DNA of 64,000 nt from JBCCCJ01 sp039029315. Lineage in GTDB: Bacteria; Bacteroidota; Bacteroidia; J057. The notes under the pieces were generated by a model. It searched no databases. It worked only from the letters and a program-made list of their open reading frames with translations, and was not told where the DNA came from. The stretch is from positions 1 to 64,000 of the forward strand of contig JBCCGK010000013.1 in the NCBI GenBank assembly GCA_039029315.1, given 5' to 3'. Positions 46,365 to 55,615 of this stretch are shown here, piece by piece. The position numbers and the translations under genes are program-made. The number at the start of each line of letters is the position of its first letter. Position 1 is the stretch's first letter.

Positions 46365-47012
46365 TGAATCATCGGCCTCATGTCAGCCAGGGACATTCTC
46401 AAGCACACTCCTGAAGCATGCAAGGGGTTCATCGAAGCGAAGGTCCGAGTCTGACTGTCTGATGGGTGAGTCATGCTGAGGGAAGAACGAATGGCGACTG
46501 TTCCATTTTGTTCATCGGGTATCAACTATTTTTATTTCTTCCCGCAAGTTTCTGTTGATTTTCACATCTAATACGAGAACCCAAAACAAAATGTCTTCCA
46601 GCTGTATGCATTCACAATTCGGTAACAATCACTTACTAATACCGAAATATATCAGTAAACTTGTAGCACATAGGGGATTCGAGGCTCAATTCTGTCTTTC
46701 TATTGAAACACACTTGTTTGATTGAGTTGATTTCCTCACCGAAATACAAAGGGCGTTCACGCACAAAAATAGCTACAGGAATCTGCAATTTCCTATTCAA
46801 AAACTGGGATATGAACTCAAATATTTTTCACATCACCCCTTGCAAATCACCAAAGAGGCAAATAGCTATTCCAAGCTTGATTCTGTCTGATCCACATACG
46901 TATAGGGCTGGCATTGGAGATAGCAACTCTTTCTCCCAATCGCCCTCACGCTATGGACCCATTTTGACTGATGGTTTGACTAGCCTTCGCCTTCATTGAT
47001 CTTGACGCCTCT
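46365..47012. other. 648-base gene-free region
   Basis: A 98-codon frame at 46703-46999 has no recognisable domain or start context and is not called. At 46437-46464 there is gcgaaggtccgagtctgact followed by gtctgatg. Its end (tctgactgtctga) recurs at 22269-22281, suggesting a short dispersed repeat. No terminator with a T tract was found after the pump gene. The DUF4956 operon promoter should lie here, but no good TAnnTTTG box stands out. Confidence 0.4.
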
Positions 47013-47726
47013 ATGATAGACTATTTCTCATTTCAAGCCGGGACAGAAAATCCAACATTGTCAGCAGTATTGTATACTGTTCTGTTAGCTTTTTTATTGT
47101 CTACAGCTGTTGCTGTTACCTACTACTACACAACGCCCAAAAGCAAAAAAACCAAAGATTTTTTCCATGCGCTGATTCTCAGTTCTGTCGTTGCCTCAAC
47201 CGTCATGCAGGCCATCGGAGACAGTCTCGCAGTTGGCTTAGGCATGTTGGGTGCACTGGCTATTATTCGCTTTCGTACCAATCTCGAAAATCCCAGGGAT
47301 ATCATCTTCATGTTCTCAACGCTTGCAGCAGGATTGGCATGTGGGGTGTATGGATTTGTGATCGCACTGGTCGGAACCGTTGCTTTTTGTATAACAGCCT
47401 GGATTCTTCGATTTACTCCACTCGATGGTCAGGAAGATTTGCCGGCCAAAATACGGTTTCGATTGCCAAAGGGAGAATGGGATTCAAGCAATGTTGAAGA
47501 CCTCCTGACCAAAGCCTGTTCTTCTCTGCAATTGGAGGAAGTCAGATTGCGGCAGGAAAAGGAAGATCCAGAGACAGGGGTGGTCCCAATGCCAGCTATG
47601 GAGTATAACTATCGGGTAGTGATCAAAGATGAGGCAGCCTATCATGTGTTGGTGATGAATTTGCAAAACATTCCGAACATCATGGACTTGCGAATCAGTG
47701 TAGAGCGCGCAGTAGCCCAATCTTAA
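47013..47726 (+). CDS. DUF4956 membrane protein
   Basis: 237 aa. Three or four membrane helices at about 19-40, 60-90 and 105-130, then a cytoplasmic domain (about 145-237) rich in charged residues. The conserved DUF4956 block is clear: AVGLGMLGALAIIRFRTNLENPRDIIFMF. The family's function is unknown; elsewhere it neighbours CotH kinases or polyphosphate (VTC-like) proteins. Here it heads an operon with a HlyD-type adaptor (8 bases later) and an outer-membrane-factor-like protein. It could therefore be the inner-membrane component of an envelope-spanning complex. Confidence 0.85.
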   Translation: MIDYFSFQAGTENPTLSAVLYTVLLAFLLSTAVAVTYYYTTPKSKKTKDFFHALILSSVVASTVMQAIGDSLAVGLGMLGALAIIRFRTNLENPRDIIFMFSTLAAGLACGVYGFVIALVGTVAFCITAWILRFTPLDGQEDLPAKIRFRLPKGEWDSSNVEDLLTKACSSLQLEEVRLRQEKEDPETGVVPMPAMEYNYRVVIKDEAAYHVLVMNLQNIPNIMDLRISVERAVAQS

Positions 47727-47734
47727 ACATAGTG

Positions 47735-48733
47735 ATGATGCGAAAATTTCTATTTCTTCTGTTGATATGGTCCCTGGCTCTTGGCGGATTCATATACTTG
47801 ACAGTTGAACTCAAACAACCATCTACGGCATTTTGGGGGCTGGTTCAATCAGAAAAAACTGTAGTTAGGTCTCCCGAATCGGGAGAAATTCAGCTCTTGA
47901 AAGTGACGCCTGGTGAATCAGTTGCGACTGGAGACACTCTCCTTGTCCTGTATCGCCCTGAAGTAGAACGACAACAACAAGAAAGTCTGTTACAGTTGTC
48001 CAAACTGGATTCTGAACACAAGCAGAAAACGCATAGTCTACGGGCACACATGCAGGAGATTCGTTCCGAATGGAATCAGGAGTTACGCAGGGTCCAACAA
48101 GAACAGGCTTTGTGGGAGCTCAAAATTCAAACTGATCGAGCACTGGCTTCTGCCTGGCTTCAGGAGGACAATCGGTCTCAGGTGGTTGATTCTATCACCA
48201 TCTTTAAGCGGAGAGACTTCCAAATCGCAACAAATGATATCAATGAGCAATACAGCCTCAAACTTCAGGCCCTAGAATCGCAATACCATCTGTCTCGCCC
48301 TATTCTGGAATCTGACCTTGATTTAGCAGAAAATGATTTGGCCTTCTGGGAAGCTATCAGTGAACAACAAGTCATCCGATCCCCTCATGCTGGCTGGGTT
48401 GGAGAAGTGATGGTGAATGAGACGGAAGTAACCCTCAAAGGAACACCACTGGTAGAGATTTGGGGCAATGAAGCCAGATATGTTGAGGGCTTTATTCATG
48501 AAAACTTCACTGCGGAACTAACCAAAGGACAATCAGTCATGCTGAGTTCTGCCAATGATTCTGAAAACAAGGCAACAGCCTCTATTGTCAAGCTAGGTAA
48601 CCGAATTGTTGAGTTTCCCGATCGTCTCAGGAAAGCACCAGAAGTCCGTCTGTGGGGTCGAGAAACAATCATACAGCTTGAACCTAGCAATAATTTTCTT
48701 ATTGGAGAAAAAGTCATTATACAAGTTCAATGA
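47735..48733 (+). CDS. HlyD-family secretion adaptor
   Basis: 332 aa from the ATG at 47735 (GTG at 47732 and ATG at 47738 are alternatives). One N-terminal membrane helix (about 4-22), then a biotinyl-lipoyl half (VVRSPESGEIQLLKVTPGES), a long coiled coil (about 75-205), the second lipoyl half (VIRSPHAGWVGEVMVNE) and a beta-barrel. This is the standard adaptor plan. It follows DUF4956 by 8 bases and overlaps the next gene by 4 bases (ATGA), so translation is coupled. It lacks any ABC, MFS or RND partner in the operon. Confidence 0.88.
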   Translation: MMRKFLFLLLIWSLALGGFIYLTVELKQPSTAFWGLVQSEKTVVRSPESGEIQLLKVTPGESVATGDTLLVLYRPEVERQQQESLLQLSKLDSEHKQKTHSLRAHMQEIRSEWNQELRRVQQEQALWELKIQTDRALASAWLQEDNRSQVVDSITIFKRRDFQIATNDINEQYSLKLQALESQYHLSRPILESDLDLAENDLAFWEAISEQQVIRSPHAGWVGEVMVNETEVTLKGTPLVEIWGNEARYVEGFIHENFTAELTKGQSVMLSSANDSENKATASIVKLGNRIVEFPDRLRKAPEVRLWGRETIIQLEPSNNFLIGEKVIIQVQ

Positions 48734-50052
48734 ATCCATTTGACCTAATCGGGTTCGATTCCTTTCACGCTTCTCAAAAAAACGGGCTTAAATGGAGTTG
48801 GAAACTATTCAGTTTCTTTATCCTTGCTCAATCGACACAGTTCGCCTTCGGGCAACAGACTCAAGCTGTTTCGATTCTAACTGTCCTCAGAACCTATACA
48901 CAGGACAGTCTCTTCCAACAAATCCAGCGGACACAAAGTTGGGCCGATCAACGTCAATGGAAAGGATCTCGACTTCGTGAAATGGAATTTCGGACAGAAA
49001 CGGATAAGTTCGATCTAAGCCAGCAAGAGTTCACCTTTCGACTTTCTCCCAGATCCAGAAAAGAGTATCGGTATCAACGCGATCGCGATCAGCTCCGCAT
49101 CAGTAGCTTACACTCCAATCTGTCACAGCGACAAGCCATTCTTTTGGAGGCTCGCTATCATTTGGTGACAAAACAGTATTTTTCCTTGCGAAGGTATGAG
49201 CTCAAAGGTGCGATGAAGAAAATCGTCGAGGAGAAAATCAACTTTCTCGCCTTACGTTTCGGCGAACTCAAGCTTGATCCAGTAGATTTGGCCAAATCCG
49301 AGACGGATCTGTTTGAGTTGGAATCAGATGTAGATCAATTATTGCTTGAACTCAAATCTGATGATGAAGTATTCCAGCGTTGGATGCAAACCAATGATTC
49401 TGTGGAGCTGAACTTTGATGCGTTGGTGACGGTGCAGGAAATCAAAGTGATCCTTCTCCGTACTGCTCAATTTGAAGCGAGTCTGATCCCGGAAGTACAA
49501 ATGGCTGCTCAGGAAGTCGAAGAACGGTACCTGGAGTGGGAAATTGATCAGAGCAAGAACAATCGATGGATAGATTTCCTTCAAGCGCGGGTAAGAGGAG
49601 ATGATATGGGATTTATTCAGCCGGAATTTTCCATTGGACTAGGGCTTCAGCTTCCCCTGGTCCGCGAAAACCGAAATCAATATGCGATCAATGAACTCCA
49701 GTGGCGGATGGCAAAAACAAATTTGACTCAACTCATTGAACAAAATGAATCTGAAGAGCTGACCTTTAGAAATAAATTGTTGGCACAGATAGACAGATGG
49801 GAACGCCTCCACAATCGATTGGAGACCGGACTTACAGCCAAAACGCTGGATATGCTCAGACAGCAGGAAAAACTGGATGGGCTTGCGCTTGTTCAGCTAG
49901 AAGAGCAATTGTTGCTTCAACAAATGATCTTACTGGAAACAGAACAGCGGGTATATGAAGTTTATGTTCAATGGCTTTATCTCAGCGGCCTTCTTTCCGG
50001 TCAATCCCCCAGAAATTATTTGTCCTCCAGGCTGGAATTCATTGCCCCATAA
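48730..50052 (+). CDS. TolC-like outer membrane factor (divergent)
   Basis: 440 aa. An N-terminal signal region (LFSFFILAQSTQFAFGQ) is preceded by an unusually long polar stretch of about 25 residues. The mature protein is mainly long helices with repeated Glu/Gln/Arg heptads (DPVDLAKSETDLFELESDVDQ) and short strands, as in the alpha-barrel of TolC. The paired-strand motif FSIGLGLQLPLVRENRNQ resembles the TolC-repeat boundary. It overlaps the HlyD gene by ATGA. The family call rests on architecture and context more than on signature residues. Confidence 0.7.
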   Translation: MNPFDLIGFDSFHASQKNGLKWSWKLFSFFILAQSTQFAFGQQTQAVSILTVLRTYTQDSLFQQIQRTQSWADQRQWKGSRLREMEFRTETDKFDLSQQEFTFRLSPRSRKEYRYQRDRDQLRISSLHSNLSQRQAILLEARYHLVTKQYFSLRRYELKGAMKKIVEEKINFLALRFGELKLDPVDLAKSETDLFELESDVDQLLLELKSDDEVFQRWMQTNDSVELNFDALVTVQEIKVILLRTAQFEASLIPEVQMAAQEVEERYLEWEIDQSKNNRWIDFLQARVRGDDMGFIQPEFSIGLGLQLPLVRENRNQYAINELQWRMAKTNLTQLIEQNESEELTFRNKLLAQIDRWERLHNRLETGLTAKTLDMLRQQEKLDGLALVQLEEQLLLQQMILLETEQRVYEVYVQWLYLSGLLSGQSPRNYLSSRLEFIAP

Positions 50053-50072
50053 GCCACGATCGAATCCCTGCT

Positions 50073-50504
50073 TCATTCAGGTCGTTCATTCAACATGGTC
50101 CAAAACATGCCTAATTGTTTGACTACATCGATGAATTCTTCAAATTCAACTGGTTTCACAACATATGCATTGGTCCCCAATCGATAGCTTTCTGCCAGGT
50201 CTCGCTCTTCGCGGGAAGAAGTAAGGATCACTACCGGAATGGTCTGAAGGCTTGGATCTTCCTTGATTTGGCGAAGGACCTCAAGGCCATCTACTTTGGG
50301 CATTTTGAGATCCAAAAGAACGGCAACCGGATCACCTTCCGGGCGATCAGAAAATTTTCCTTTTCTGTACAAATAATCCAAGGCCTCTGTTCCATCCCTG
50401 GCAACCACAACCTCATGAGAGAGTCCTTGTTCGGCAAAGGCAGTCAGAGCAAGTTCTACATCATTGGGATCATCATCTGCCAATAAGATTCGTTTGATAT
50501 TCAT
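50073..50504 (-). CDS. Stand-alone CheY-like response regulator
   Basis: 143 aa single receiver domain. Acidic pocket Asp11/Asp12 (LADDDPND), phosphoacceptor Asp in LLDLKMPKVDG near 67, Thr/Ser in VVILTSSREERD and switch Lys in YVVKPVEF. No output domain, so it acts through another protein or as a phosphate relay. It is typical of the Rcp1-type regulators that pair with phytochrome-like or PAS kinases. Its ATG overlaps the stop of the kinase gene (ATGA at 50504-50501), giving translational coupling. Confidence 0.93.
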   Translation of the reverse strand: MNIKRILLADDDPNDVELALTAFAEQGLSHEVVVARDGTEALDYLYRKGKFSDRPEGDPVAVLLDLKMPKVDGLEVLRQIKEDPSLQTIPVVILTSSREERDLAESYRLGTNAYVVKPVEFEEFIDVVKQLGMFWTMLNERPE

Positions 50505-53500
50505 GATTTGAGTGATTGGGATTTGGGTAGGGTAAAATAAAATGTGGCGCCTTGATCCAAGCGGGCTGTTGCCCAGACACGGCCTCCATGGCGATGAATG
50601 ATTCTTCTGACAGTTGCCAGGCCTATTCCTGTTCCTTCAAATTCCTCCACCCGATGCAGTCTTTGGAATACGCCAAATAATTTGCTTGCATATTTTTCCT
50701 CAAATCCGACGCCATTGTCCTTGATGAAGATCATTACTTCTTGAGAATGGGGTGAATTTTCTTGAGAACGGGCTTCTTCGACCAATGATTCAGTTGCTTT
50801 CATTCCGATTTCAATGTTCGCCTTGTCTCGGGTTCCGGTATATTTGATGGCATTTGACAACAAGTTTGTACAGACGATTTTGAGCAGGTTGGCATCCGCA
50901 CGAACAATCGGTAAGGGGTGCACTTCCCAATGAATGTCTCTATCATGGTAGTCAGGCTGCAATTCAGTCTGAACTCTGGATATCAACTCCCCCAGGTCTA
51001 CTTCCTCCTCCTTCATCTCTGTTCTATTCGTTTTGGAAAAAGCCAATAGATCATCAATCAATTGTTTCATCTTCGATACTGATTCGAGAGAAATACTCAG
51101 ATATCGCAAAGACGTTTCATCCAACTGGTCTTTTTCCCGTTTTTTCAGCAATCCAAGAAAGCCATTCATATGTCGCAATGGCGCTCTCAAGTCGTGCGAA
51201 ACAGAATATGAAAAGCCTTCCAGTTCCTTATTGGCGGTTTCCAACTGACGATTGAGTTGTTCCACTTCGACGATTCGCTTATTCAGTTCCATGGTGCGTT
51301 CTTCGACTCGCTCTTCCAGTTCGACATTCAGTTCTCGGAGGTCTTTCTCCGAATCGCTCAGTGCCTTGTATAATTCGGCCTGGTGAATTGCCAGCGCAAG
51401 GATATTGGCAATCTCACTCCCAATCTCAATTTCTTCTTTCTCGAAAGGCCCTGGAGATTCACGCCCAATACTCAGTAATCCGATTAACTGATTCTGGATG
51501 ATGAAGGGATAGCTGATATAGGAATGAATGCCCAGTTCCAGTAGTTGGGATTCTTCTGGTTTAGGATCAGCTAATAAGCCGACATTCTCCACGATTCTGA
51601 CCCGGGCTTTCCCTTCCACCTTCTCAAACCAGCTGGGGTCCATAGGCAATTGCGTGCCCTGTCGGAAGGCTGTTTCTTTCTGAGCGCCATCCACCACCAG
51701 ATAAGTCTTGATCTTGGTCAGCGGGTCGATGGAAGCAATGACCAACCGATTGTAAGGCAGCACCTTGGGAATGTATTGGAGGAGGTTCCCGATCATCTCT
51801 GGAATCGAATAAGAAGCCAGCACAACTTGTTCTATATTGTGTAGGACTTCGAATCTTGTCGCAAATTTTTGTAATTGACCCTCGGCTTTTTTACGCTCAC
51901 TGATATCAATAAATATGGTCGCAAAGCGATGGTCTTTTATGGGGGTAGTTCGGATAAAAAACAAGCGATCACTGGGTTCATGGAACATTTCGGTATGAGC
52001 AGTTTCCGTCTTTTCCCGATGAACGTACCACCAATCCCGGATAAAGTCAGAACTCATCTGATAGAGATCGGTAGCCATAGCCCCAAGTGCCTGGGATTTG
52101 GAGTAGATAGAATGGCGTTCAAAAGCTGGATTGACATCCACTACACAATAGTCTACCATCTCTCCTTCCTCATTGTAGATGGCTCGATTAATTGCGACAC
52201 CCTCATCCATCAGATTGAACAGGATTCGGTATCTCTCTTCCGTTTTGACAAGAACTTTCTGAATCTGCTTCAGTTCGGTGATATCCTGAATTGATACGAT
52301 GATTCTTTCAAAAGATTCTCCCGCTTTGGGAAAACGTATATTCATCAGAATATCTATATCTCTTCCTGTTAAAGTTCGGTTTCTTGCTTCGGTTTGCAAA
52401 AAGGATTCTCCTTCTGCAATGGCGATTATTTCCTCCTTACATGCTGCATAGGACTCTTCAGTAAATATCTGGTCCAAAGAGTTGAGCAATTCTTCCTTGC
52501 TACTGGCTTCGAACATTTTTACACCGGCATCATTGCAGTCAAGAATTTTGATCAACCGAGCTGTTTGCTTGACCCATTCAGGATGTTCATCGAGATATTG
52601 TCGGACATCCTCTACCCCACTCGCCATTAGCTCATCGATCGCATTCTTGACATCAGAATAATCTTCCTCCCACAAAGATATACTGGCTGATTGAAAAATG
52701 TTCCGGTACCGCTTTTCACTTTGTTCGATGAGCGCTTCTTGTTCTTTTGATTCTGTCAGGTCAATTCCAATAGATTGAAATTCGAGTAATTCTCCTTCAG
52801 GATTCAGGATTGGGGTATCTATCCATCGAAAATGTCGGTTTCTTCCATCAAAGAGTGTAACAAGATGTTCATTAGAAACTACTTCCGGCTGGTGTACCAA
52901 CTTCTGATAAAAATCAAGGGTCTCGGCTCTATTGGATTCTGGAACAAAGTCAATCCATTTTTTTCCAGTTATCTTGTTCTGCAATCCAAATAATTCTCGG
53001 TATTTTTTGTTCGTATAAGTCAAGCTTGTGTCAGGGAGCCATCGACATAAGCCGATATCCAGCGTATCGATCAAGGTTCGATGGAGCAACTCACTCTCCT
53101 TGAGTTTTTGTTCTGCTTTTTTTTGCTCGGTGATGTCATGGAATGTGGCCACAACTGCTGTGGGGCCGGATTGAGCCATGACCTTCAGAGGATGGGTGTT
53201 GATGGAGATCCACTTCAATTGCCCATCAGGATGATGAATGCCCATCACCGCAGCACGAATCGGCTGACCAGTCTTAAGGGTGAGCATTGCAGGATGCTCT
53301 TCTCCGGGATATGGAGATCCATCTTGTCGGACAGAGCGCCACCTTTCATCCAAAGAGGTTCGGCCCATCATCTGGTCTACATCCAGACCCAGGATTGTTT
53401 CAGCGGCCTGATTGGCAAATGTGATTTCGCCATTGGCTTTTTGCAAGACGACACCTTCACTCATAGCTGCCATCACGCTGCTATAGCGCTCATTGCTCTC

Positions 53501-54070
53501 TGTCAGCGCTTCTTCTGTCGCTTGCTTGTCCGAGAGGTCATGAACAAAGGCCAGGAAGAAGCTCTCTTCTTTGAAGGAAACATAGTTGACATGGACTTCA
53601 ACTGGAAACAGTTCTTCGTTTTTTCGCTTGAAGTATCCCACAATCTTCTTATTTCCAGCCCCCATCACCTCTCTTGCATGCTGATCCCACTGATTCTGTG
53701 GGACGGCCGGGAATAAATCTGACATATGTAATTGAGGGATCTCTGATTCTTCATATTGAATCCAGTCTCTGACTATCTGGTTGGCAGATACCAAGCCTCC
53801 ATCCAGGTGGGTATAAAAGATTCCTATTTTTGCCTGCGCTGCTGTGAGTTGCGCAAGCAGTGAGTCAAGCTGCAGATGAGAAATATCGGTGGAGGGCTTG
53901 GTCAGGGAAGCCTCTACTTGTAGCAATGTGAGTTTGGTATGCACGGCCCAGCTACCCAAACCAATTGATAAGGAAATAAACAGAGCGAGAATTGGACCAA
54001 TCCATGATACCAAGCCGAAAAACAAAAGTAAGGCAACTCCAAATATGGTGAGTTCTACCTTATATCTCAT
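50501..54070 (-). CDS. Multi-PAS/GAF sensor histidine kinase
   Basis: 1189 aa. One or two short N-terminal membrane helices (about 8-45) with almost no periplasmic part. Then about five PAS/PAC units (roughly 65-185, 192-318, 325-445, 455-600, 610-735), each ending in a DITE/DLTE-type PAC motif, and a GAF domain near 745-895. A coiled coil, HisKA with His959 (YSVSHDLRAPL) and a HATPase (NLLSNAIKYT, DNGVGF, EGTGIGLATV) complete it. This suggests an integrator of several cytoplasmic cues such as redox state or ligands. It phosphorylates the overlapping receiver. Confidence 0.93.
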   Translation of the reverse strand: MRYKVELTIFGVALLLFFGLVSWIGPILALFISLSIGLGSWAVHTKLTLLQVEASLTKPSTDISHLQLDSLLAQLTAAQAKIGIFYTHLDGGLVSANQIVRDWIQYEESEIPQLHMSDLFPAVPQNQWDQHAREVMGAGNKKIVGYFKRKNEELFPVEVHVNYVSFKEESFFLAFVHDLSDKQATEEALTESNERYSSVMAAMSEGVVLQKANGEITFANQAAETILGLDVDQMMGRTSLDERWRSVRQDGSPYPGEEHPAMLTLKTGQPIRAAVMGIHHPDGQLKWISINTHPLKVMAQSGPTAVVATFHDITEQKKAEQKLKESELLHRTLIDTLDIGLCRWLPDTSLTYTNKKYRELFGLQNKITGKKWIDFVPESNRAETLDFYQKLVHQPEVVSNEHLVTLFDGRNRHFRWIDTPILNPEGELLEFQSIGIDLTESKEQEALIEQSEKRYRNIFQSASISLWEEDYSDVKNAIDELMASGVEDVRQYLDEHPEWVKQTARLIKILDCNDAGVKMFEASSKEELLNSLDQIFTEESYAACKEEIIAIAEGESFLQTEARNRTLTGRDIDILMNIRFPKAGESFERIIVSIQDITELKQIQKVLVKTEERYRILFNLMDEGVAINRAIYNEEGEMVDYCVVDVNPAFERHSIYSKSQALGAMATDLYQMSSDFIRDWWYVHREKTETAHTEMFHEPSDRLFFIRTTPIKDHRFATIFIDISERKKAEGQLQKFATRFEVLHNIEQVVLASYSIPEMIGNLLQYIPKVLPYNRLVIASIDPLTKIKTYLVVDGAQKETAFRQGTQLPMDPSWFEKVEGKARVRIVENVGLLADPKPEESQLLELGIHSYISYPFIIQNQLIGLLSIGRESPGPFEKEEIEIGSEIANILALAIHQAELYKALSDSEKDLRELNVELEERVEERTMELNKRIVEVEQLNRQLETANKELEGFSYSVSHDLRAPLRHMNGFLGLLKKREKDQLDETSLRYLSISLESVSKMKQLIDDLLAFSKTNRTEMKEEEVDLGELISRVQTELQPDYHDRDIHWEVHPLPIVRADANLLKIVCTNLLSNAIKYTGTRDKANIEIGMKATESLVEEARSQENSPHSQEVMIFIKDNGVGFEEKYASKLFGVFQRLHRVEEFEGTGIGLATVRRIIHRHGGRVWATARLDQGATFYFTLPKSQSLKS

Positions 54071-54203
54071 ACCTAGTTGTGTTGTGGAGGTGCGACTTAC
54101 ACCTCTCGAGATTGTTCAATTTATAGAATATTTACAAAAAGTCATTCATTTGAAGGGGAAAAACCAAGGCTCCCCCTGAATTATTGTAGCCAAAATATTC
54201 GCC

Positions 54204-55406
54204 TTATTCCCACCATTCTGGCCGAATATCTGCTCCTATTCCATAAATAGAGTCGCAATCCCAACACACGCATGGTATCAATTCCCTATCACAAAAGGGG
54301 TCTCTTCCATCGCAAGGAGGGATATAACTTTCACAAAACAAATCTCCTCCATCTTTTGGCCGACAATCATCATGCAGAAAATAATGCAGTTCTTCTATAC
54401 TGATGCCCAAACGGATGGTATCAGTCAGTGCCATTTCTACATATCCAATCACAAGTTCCGTAGAGTCCATCAAATCGAAGACATTCCCTGATACAGGGGC
54501 TGGGGTCTCATCATACAATGTTCCAGCAATAGACATCAAGCGTTCACTTTTGTCATAAAAATCATACGCATGAAAGCCTATCCGCTTCAAGTAGACATTA
54601 AAATAGTGTTGGAATAGAAAGGATTGATCTATTTCTCTGCTCATAACGGGCACTTCTACCAAGCCTGCTTCAAGATTTCCGGTTCGCGTAAGGGTAGATG
54701 GATAATGGGAAACATCACGCCGGGGAAAGCATTCCTTAATCGGATCTTCTTCGATGATGACCGTGGTGTCCAATACTCTTCCGATTCCGATGATCCAGTT
54801 TGTATCAATCACAATCGATGTGTCCAGAATGGTCTTGGGAACTTCTCTGAATAACCAGACATCCTCGGCCTGCCATCTGTAATACTTTTCTTCTTCATTT
54901 TGGTCTACCTCTAGGACAGCCAAAATGTCAACGAAGGGGATCTCTATTGGAATGCCTTCAAGATTGGTTCCATCAAATCTGGATCGTCTTTTCCATCTCA
55001 GATCACGTGCACTGGCTTGTGGAAGGATGAGTTGTGGTTGTGTCTGGAATACACGACCATCGTCCGTTCTGACTTCCACGAAATATTCCTTTCCTTCTTC
55101 AAACCGAAGGTTCCGGGGCAATTCCAACTCACCTTTTCTTATTTGTGTAAGATTCCCAAGGGATTGTCCATCCTGAAAGATTCTCCCACTGGCAGAAACT
55201 GGTTTGGCGATAGAATCTACCTGTCCTGTTTGTTGGACAAAGATTACACGCTCTCCCACACTATTAGACAAAATGCCATGAACAATAGGAATACCAGTTT
55301 GTTCAAACTCGAAATCAAGCTCTGACACGCATCCCATGAGTAAGAATAGGCCTCCAATTAACCCCAATTGTAAGCACTGATACGTCAATGACTGTTTCAT
55401 ATACAA
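54204..55406 (-). CDS. DUF4249 lipoprotein
   Basis: 400 aa. The signal ends in LLMGC (lipobox Cys near residue 26; 55400 is an alternative start), so it is an outer-membrane lipoprotein. The body is beta-rich and has the DUF4249 opening pattern (IPIVHGILSNSVGERVIFVQQ) and YRWQAEDVWLF. The last 60 residues hold eight or more Cys (CDGRDPFCDRELIPCVCWDC), suggesting disulphides or metal binding. DUF4249 genes usually follow a TonB-dependent receptor with a carboxypeptidase-like domain; none is in this window, so it is an orphan. Confidence 0.82.
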   Translation of the reverse strand: MYMKQSLTYQCLQLGLIGGLFLLMGCVSELDFEFEQTGIPIVHGILSNSVGERVIFVQQTGQVDSIAKPVSASGRIFQDGQSLGNLTQIRKGELELPRNLRFEEGKEYFVEVRTDDGRVFQTQPQLILPQASARDLRWKRRSRFDGTNLEGIPIEIPFVDILAVLEVDQNEEEKYYRWQAEDVWLFREVPKTILDTSIVIDTNWIIGIGRVLDTTVIIEEDPIKECFPRRDVSHYPSTLTRTGNLEAGLVEVPVMSREIDQSFLFQHYFNVYLKRIGFHAYDFYDKSERLMSIAGTLYDETPAPVSGNVFDLMDSTELVIGYVEMALTDTIRLGISIEELHYFLHDDCRPKDGGDLFCESYIPPCDGRDPFCDRELIPCVCWDCDSIYGIGADIRPEWWE

Positions 55407-55531
55407 GCAGATTATATGGACTAACTTCTTTATTTTTCCAAGAGACGATTTGAGTTTTGTTTATGGAAATTGTTATCGCTCATTTTTTGGACCCTCCAGG
55501 CGCAAAGGCCGAGTGTGCACCAGGCATTCGG

Positions 55532-55615
55532 TTAGAGATTAGCAGTGATAAATGAGGCGTTCTGTATAAAAATGGGCATAACAAAAACATAGGATGAAAT
55601 TCAAACGGTCTCTAA
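55532..55615. repeat. Degenerate, shortened copy of the 167-bp palindromic element
   Basis: Begins with ttagagatt (55532) and ends with aaacggtctctaa (55603-55615), one base off the 13-base terminus of the other copies. Between, aatgagg and the gcata...caaaaa...ata stretch follow the right half of the element with small gaps. The left half seems deleted. Its right terminus encodes the last codons and stop of the TetR gene. Confidence 0.6.

Noticed and set aside
46703..46999. 98-codon plus-strand frame before the DUF4956 gene
   Set aside because: Composition is not protein-like and no signal or family is seen.
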